Source of the DNA: Candidatus Poribacteria bacterium
GTDB lineage: Bacteria > Poribacteria > WGA-4E > WGA-3G
Length of the DNA stretch: 64,000 bases
Direction of reading: 5' to 3'
Assembly (NCBI GenBank): GCA_022827885.1
Contig: JAJEIP010000120.1
Span: 1-64,000 of the forward strand
The notes below the pieces were generated by a model, which worked only from the letters and a program-made list of their open reading frames with translations, was not told the origin of the DNA and did not search any database. This document shows positions 60,166 through 64,000 of the stretch, in pieces. A program made the position numbers and the translations under genes. Positions within the stretch are counted from its first letter, which is position 1, and each line of letters begins with the position of its first letter.

Positions 60166-60212
60166 TCTTGTTCCCGTTCCGATTGTAAGGGATTTACATA
60201 CGATATTGCTGC

Positions 60213-60893
60213 TCAGTATAATCCGACTCTAACGTAGTTCGGCACCAAAGTCCAATAACTATCGCTCTCTCCGTGCTGCAGCCGTTGTGCCCCAAGGTGT
60301 GCAATCGTTGCTCCCCGTGGAACGTTGAAAATGGGATGGGCGAAGTTTGCGCGCGCACCGAGCCTTTCTCGGACAGCATCCCCGTATGTCAGGAGTCCGT
60401 CTCCTACAAAATTGAGAGTGCCATTTGCGGGGACATCCGTATCGAGTTGATCGAGGAACGCATCGATGGGTAAACAGAGGTCTTCGCTGAGGCGTTTCCA
60501 TTCGGTCCCACCGTGGAAAACAGTGCCATAAATTTCGCTCCGTCGAGCGTCGAGAAGTGGGCAGATAACCCCGTTTGTCGAGCGGAGGTTATACGCAATC
60601 GCCTCCAAGGTCGAGATACCAACAATCGGTGTGTCGAGCGCATAACAAACGGATTTAATCGTGGCGACACCGATACGGATGCCGGTGAACGATCCGGGTC
60701 CAATACCGACAGCACATCCGTCCAAAGCCTCTACCGTGATATTCCCCCATTTCAAGACGCTATCAATTGCGGGCATAAGTCTCGATGAGTGTGCTTGGAC
60801 GATATTAAGTGTATGCTCCGCGACTAAATTATCGCCATCCATTAAGGCAATACTTCCGATAGGCGTTGAGGTGTCAATACCTAAAATTTTCAT
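60213..60893 (-). CDS. tsaB: tRNA threonylcarbamoyladenosine biosynthesis protein TsaB
   Basis: ASKHA-fold partner of TsaD and TsaE in t6A formation. The 226-residue protein begins MKILGIDTSTPIGSIAL and has the IGPGSFTGIRIGVATIKS block and PIVGISTLEAIAY. The catalytic TsaD gene is not in the window. The gene lies downstream of a LamG gene, separated by a stable hairpin repeat, so it is probably not co-transcribed. Last ~25 residues are typical for the family. Confidence 0.93.
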   Translation of the reverse strand: MKILGIDTSTPIGSIALMDGDNLVAEHTLNIVQAHSSRLMPAIDSVLKWGNITVEALDGCAVGIGPGSFTGIRIGVATIKSVCYALDTPIVGISTLEAIAYNLRSTNGVICPLLDARRSEIYGTVFHGGTEWKRLSEDLCLPIDAFLDQLDTDVPANGTLNFVGDGLLTYGDAVRERLGARANFAHPIFNVPRGATIAHLGAQRLQHGESDSYWTLVPNYVRVGLY

Positions 60894-60954
60894 TCAAACA
60901 AATTCAACCAGTAATTGTGAGCCAGACTCTTCGTCTTGTTCACGTTCTCATAGA

Positions 60955-60986
60955 AGTCCCGAAGGGTTTCAAAACCCTTCGAGACT
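60955..60986 (-). terminator. Strong palindromic hairpin between LamG and tsaB genes
   Basis: CGAAGGGTTT (60960-60969) pairs with AAACCCTTCG (60972-60981) around 2 nt, extended by AGTC/GACT beyond a single mismatch. It follows the LamG stop by about 25 bp on the minus strand. There is no long T-run, so it may be a dispersed repeat with a weak terminating effect. Confidence 0.5.
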
Positions 60987-61011
60987 CACTCAATAATTCG
61001 TATTCAAATGA

Positions 61012-61794
61012 CTATTCCGTCTTCAGCCATGCCCATGTCGTCGCGAGTTTACCGTGTGCTTCCACATCAAGCGTGTCGGGTAACAATTTTTTGATCTCTG
61101 CGTCACTGAGGACGGAGGCGTAGATTCGTGAATCCTCAATATGAGCGTCGAGATCGCCAGGACCTCCACCTAAACCCCCATGACGTTTCCCCCAAATTGC
61201 CTCTGCATCCTCGTTATCAAAGGTCACGAATTGACCAAAGGTATAATCGCCAATTTTGTCACCGTTCCGGTATATCTGTACACGCGCCGTGCCACCATCA
61301 TCTGTGTACGAGATCGCCATCATAATTAGCTCACCCGTTTTCTTTTCCTCGAATCCGGGTTTCGGGTCTTGGGTGCGGTGAAACCAGCCACTGCCTGCCA
61401 TCCAACGATGATGCTGACGTTCCCCAAAGACGATTGCGTCGAATGTGGGGTCGGAGAGACGGTCAATGGTTAATATTGAGCCTGCCTGTACATCAAGGTT
61501 ATCCATGATAGCCCACGACACCAAGGTCTTTTCTCCGATGTCCGCTCCATCATACCCACTTGCGATTGCCCACTTGCCAAGGTCAACATTTAATTGACCG
61601 TCCTCAATTGTAGCACCCATGAGTTGAATGTCGGCAAAGTTACCCGTAAGATCTTCCAGTTCAACACCTTTCTCAAATGTCCAGTGTCCAACAAGGGTTT
61701 CCGCCTTTTCTGACTGTCCCAATGCTGGCAATGATAAGTTGAATAGAAGTATGCCAGCACATACCCAGGTGCAATAGCGTTCCAGGTACTTCAT
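61012..61794 (-). CDS. Secreted LamG/concanavalin A-like domain protein
   Basis: A 260-residue exported protein with signal segment CTWVCAGILLFNLSLPALG and a LamG-type jelly roll (VGHWTFEKGVELEDLTGN, LVSWAIMDNLDVQAGSILT, IEDSRIYASVLSDAEIKKLL). It ends GKLATTWAWLKTE, the same KLATTW motif as the LamG protein at 50133. GGAGGAG lies 6 nt before the ATG at 61794. The role is probably glycan or matrix binding. The two LamG proteins are otherwise only moderately alike. Confidence 0.85.
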   Translation of the reverse strand: MKYLERYCTWVCAGILLFNLSLPALGQSEKAETLVGHWTFEKGVELEDLTGNFADIQLMGATIEDGQLNVDLGKWAIASGYDGADIGEKTLVSWAIMDNLDVQAGSILTIDRLSDPTFDAIVFGERQHHRWMAGSGWFHRTQDPKPGFEEKKTGELIMMAISYTDDGGTARVQIYRNGDKIGDYTFGQFVTFDNEDAEAIWGKRHGGLGGGPGDLDAHIEDSRIYASVLSDAEIKKLLPDTLDVEAHGKLATTWAWLKTE

Positions 61795-62004
61795 GGTTAT
61801 CTCCTCCATTGTTGTTAATTTGGGTTGAGATTTTCCAGAAACCGCTGAAATTCAAATGTAATGTTTGCCATTATACCCCGTATGCGGACCGGCACGGACT
61901 TGAAAGCGGAAATCCGCGGCACCGTGCGCATCCGCTAACAGAACGTTCGGACCCAGTATATCACGTCCGGGGAAAAAATGTCATGTTTTTTGTGTTGGAT
62001 AGAC

Positions 62005-62841
62005 TTAATTCAGACGCGAGAGCAGTTTTTGGAGGTGTTGTATGTTTCGCTCGACTGCCGTGGCATCCGGAGGTGCGTCCGCGAGTTGGAGATACGTCTC
62101 GAAGGCGGCGATACCTTCACCATACGCATGGTTTTTGTAGTGTAAGTAACCGAGCAGCCGATAATCCGCAGCGGCGTTCGGAAGCAGCCACGTGATGCGT
62201 TCAGCCGCTGTAAGGGCTTTGTCGTAGTTTTCAAGGAGCGTGTAGGCGCGCGTCAGATTCCGCAAAATGCGGGCAAGGATCTCTTTATCTGTCGCTTCAG
62301 TTAACATACTCGATGCCAGCGGCACCGATTCACCGTGGGTTTCGTGGAGTTTCGTCCGGAGCGCGTCTTCGCACATAAAAGACCCGTTTTCAAATACATC
62401 GAGTAGGATGTCCAAATGTTCACGTTGGTATCTGACCAGAAAATGCCCCGGAAAATTTACGCCAACGAGGGGTAACCCAGCACGTCTGCCAACTTCGATA
62501 TAGACAACGCCTAACGTAATCGGAATCCCCGTCCTTTTATCAAGGACAAAGTTCAGGAAGTTGTTGCCCAGTGCGTAGTAGTTTTCCGTATTTCCTGTGA
62601 ACCCTTTTTCCTGAAAGAGGTATCGATTCAGTTCGGTGATGTGCTGTTCAGGTAGCGCTGTCTCTTGGATCCGTTCCCGAACCGCATCCGCCATCTCATC
62701 AAGTTGGGAGAGGTAATTCTCAATATTGAGTTCGCGGTACTCGCTTTGGGCAATAAGCAGGGCACCTGTTGCGAGTTCAACCTCGTTACTATCAAGGTTC
62801 GCGAAAGAGAAAAATGGATCTGTTTGCGGTTTTTTGGTCAT
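62005..62841 (-). CDS. SirB1-like transglutaminase-fold protein with TPR tail
   Basis: A 278-residue protein of the SirB1/UPF0162 type. The transglutaminase-like half has NYYALGNNFLNFVLDKRTG, IPITLGVVYIEVGRRAGL and VNFPGHFLVRY; the C-terminal half has TPR units (ILRNLTRAYTLLENYDKAL). The Cys of a true transglutaminase triad is replaced, as is usual in this family, so it is probably non-catalytic. I use the ATG at 62841; an ATG at 62871 overlaps the tRNA promoter. Cellular role unknown. Confidence 0.85.
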   Translation of the reverse strand: MTKKPQTDPFFSFANLDSNEVELATGALLIAQSEYRELNIENYLSQLDEMADAVRERIQETALPEQHITELNRYLFQEKGFTGNTENYYALGNNFLNFVLDKRTGIPITLGVVYIEVGRRAGLPLVGVNFPGHFLVRYQREHLDILLDVFENGSFMCEDALRTKLHETHGESVPLASSMLTEATDKEILARILRNLTRAYTLLENYDKALTAAERITWLLPNAAADYRLLGYLHYKNHAYGEGIAAFETYLQLADAPPDATAVERNIQHLQKLLSRLN

Positions 62842-62865
62842 TTTTCCGAAAAAAAGCAAATTTTT

Positions 62866-62894
62866 TTGCATTCCCTGAGAATATATGATATAAT
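62866..62894 (+). promoter_or_regulatory. Promoter of the tRNA-Ala gene
   Basis: TTGCAT (62866-62871) and TATAAT (62889-62894) are 17 bp apart, with 23 bp from the -10 box to the tRNA 5' end. Confidence 0.75.
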
Positions 62895-62917
62895 TAAAGT
62901 TAAAGTAATCTTTATGT

Positions 62918-62990
<73 letters not shown>

Positions 62991-63004
62991 CTTTTTTATT
63001 GCAC

Positions 63005-63511
63005 CTACTGTTCTGGCGGCGGTTTAGGTGTGGTATCTGTGTTCTTGTGGGTTTGGGTCTTTTTGGTTCGGCGCGGAACACCGTTATCCAACACCCCCAT
63101 CAGTGTTAAATGGAGTTGTGCGCGAGTCGGCAATATCTGAACCAATTCTTCCTCAACCTTCTCAATCCGTTCTTGCATTTCCTTCCGTTTCGCTCGAAAT
63201 GCGTCTAAGGTCTCCTGAATCTCTATATCTTCTACGAGCGAATCCTTTGCGAGTCGATTTAAGGTCTTCAAATCGTTGATTGCCTGAATGTCCTTTTGAC
63301 GTTTCAGGTTCCACAATGCCTCAAGTTGGGCTTTCTGTGTTTCTGTTACACCGAGATCTCCCAAGGTAGTGCCTTCCCTGCTTTCCTCATTGTTATCCTT
63401 CTGCGCCCATGCGATAACGCCAAAAAGCGCAACACATATCAGAATCACCAAGATATGCTTCCCAGAGGAGATACGTGATTCTTGGTTTCGTCTCCCTTTA
63501 GCGTTTTGCAT
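63005..63511 (-). CDS. Periplasmic Spy/CpxP-like helical protein
   Basis: A 168-residue protein with an N-terminal membrane anchor or signal (HILVILICVALFGVIAWA). Helices follow with VTETQKAQLEALWNLKRQKD (an LTxxQ-like block), RKEMQERIEKVEEELVQILP and RAQLHLTLMGVLDNG. This layout recalls Spy/CpxP and heavy-metal-sensor relatives, which are periplasmic chaperones or stress sensors. The tail is Pro/Thr/Lys-rich. GAGGTG lies before the ATG and a good promoter is upstream. Family assignment is tentative. Confidence 0.65.
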   Translation of the reverse strand: MQNAKGRRNQESRISSGKHILVILICVALFGVIAWAQKDNNEESREGTTLGDLGVTETQKAQLEALWNLKRQKDIQAINDLKTLNRLAKDSLVEDIEIQETLDAFRAKRKEMQERIEKVEEELVQILPTRAQLHLTLMGVLDNGVPRRTKKTQTHKNTDTTPKPPPEQ

Positions 63512-63565
63512 AAGTTTTCACCTCTAACGTTGATATAAAACCCGGTTTGAATGCTCTTAATATCT

Positions 63566-63594
63566 ATAGTAACATGCAAAACAGCGGATGTCAA
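63566..63594 (-). promoter_or_regulatory. Sigma-70 promoter of the Spy-like gene
   Basis: TTGACA (63589-63594) and TACTAT (63566-63571) on the minus strand are 17 bp apart. Confidence 0.75.
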
Positions 63595-63652
63595 GGAGAA
63601 ACGATAGAAGCAGTGGCAGCGTTGAATCCCACGAATGTAAGAAAAATTTCGC

Positions 63653-63681
63653 TTGACAAAAAACAACGCATCTATTACAAT
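63653..63681 (+). promoter_or_regulatory. Sigma-70 promoter of the helicase gene
   Basis: TTGACA (63653-63658) and TACAAT (63676-63681) are 17 bp apart. A leader hairpin, CACACTG (63701-63707)/CAGTGTG (63714-63720), lies just before the GGGAGG ribosome-binding site. Confidence 0.75.
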
Positions 63682-63734
63682 TGTTCTTAACATTACACCT
63701 CACACTGTTTATTCAGTGTGCGAGGGAGGTTTGG

Positions 63735-64000
63735 ATGCTTTACAAAGGGTTACAACTGGATCGGTTTCAGGCGGAAGCGATCGCCGCGATTAATCGGGAT
63801 ACCTCAGTGATTGTCACTGCCCCGACAGGTGCTGGTAAAACTGTCATTGCTGAATACGCCGTTGAAAAGTGTCTGCAGGAGAACCGCCGCGTTATCTACA
63901 CCGCCCCGATCAAAGCCCTCAGCAATCAAAAATATCGGGATTTCTACGCCGAATATGGGGAAAAAATCGGCATTGTCACGGGCGATGTGGTTCTAAATCC
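63735..64000 (+). CDS. Ski2/Mtr4/HelY-like DEAD/DEAH-box helicase (5' part)
   Basis: The gene runs off the right edge; 88 codons are visible. LDRFQAEAIAAI (Q-motif-like), APTGAGKTVIAEYAV (Walker A, residues ~29-43), TAPIKALSNQKYRDF (motif Ia) and IGIVTGDVVLN are diagnostic of Ski2-like superfamily 2 RNA helicases. GGGAGG lies 5 nt before the ATG. It has its own promoter and a leader hairpin. Confidence 0.9.
   Translation, partial: MLYKGLQLDRFQAEAIAAINRDTSVIVTAPTGAGKTVIAEYAVEKCLQENRRVIYTAPIKALSNQKYRDFYAEYGEKIGIVTGDVVLN

Overview
The window reads as chromosomal DNA of an uncultured marine or sponge-type bacterium, most likely Candidatus Poribacteria. Grounds for this inference are the C-terminal sorting segment NYPNPFNPETWIPYQL at the end of a secreted LRR protein, four phytanoyl-CoA dioxygenase-like genes, several sugar isomerase/epimerase TIM barrels and Gfo/Idh/MocA oxidoreductases, LamG proteins and TPR proteins. 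No rRNA or marker gene is present to prove it. Promoters are easy to read: at least 17 sites fit TTGnnn, 17-18 bp, TAnnnT.

Layout. 0.2-5.2 kb (minus): AMP-forming CoA ligase, HemN-like radical SAM protein, PQQ-type propeller, iron alcohol dehydrogenase. 5.6-6.9 kb: TPR gene flanked by inverted copies of a dispersed repeat. 7.1-13.1 kb (minus): D-aminopeptidase, 2-oxoacid:ferredoxin oxidoreductase (beta and gamma-alpha subunits), two CBS-domain proteins, and a conserved protein with a WTDGLPVVPPT motif. 13.1-14.7 kb: MITE-like element and a solo TnpB element. 14.8-19.7 kb: threonine dehydratase, thiamine pyrophosphokinase, DUF2156, cysteine-cluster protein, DegT aminotransferase, AroQ. 19.9-24.7 kb: alternating Gfo/Idh and PhyH genes with one promoter. 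25.2-27.9 kb: large secreted LRR/propeller/dockerin protein. 28.6-34.2 kb: sbcD-sbcC and a TIM barrel. 34.2-38.6 kb: YjbQ, a second TIM barrel, PhyH, SDR, DUF2064 glycosyltransferase, orphan HicB.

38.7-41.4 kb: MazE-like antitoxin, MazF toxin and a DUF6785 membrane protein in one operon. 41.5-45.9 kb: RbsA-type ATPase, TsaE, glycosyltransferase and a DUF2007-like membrane protein in one operon. 46-50.9 kb (plus): lipoprotein, putative recombination-associated protein, large membrane protein with a glycan-binding-like tail, LamG protein. 50.9-54.4 kb: TIM barrel, TenA, sensor kinase. 54.6-58.4 kb (plus): DapA-like lyase, AroA, a TPR protein fused to a UPF0175 antitoxin domain, and an overlapping DUF3368 PIN toxin gene interrupted by one stop codon. 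58.6-64 kb: flippase, TsaB, LamG protein, SirB1-like protein, tRNA-Ala(GGC), Spy-like periplasmic protein, and the start of a Ski2-like helicase cut by the window edge.

The best candidates for new biology are the TPR-UPF0175/DUF3368 module, a MazE-like antitoxin that keeps only the MazF-binding tail, the solo TnpB with its putative reRNA, and several dispersed palindromic or MITE-like repeat families.
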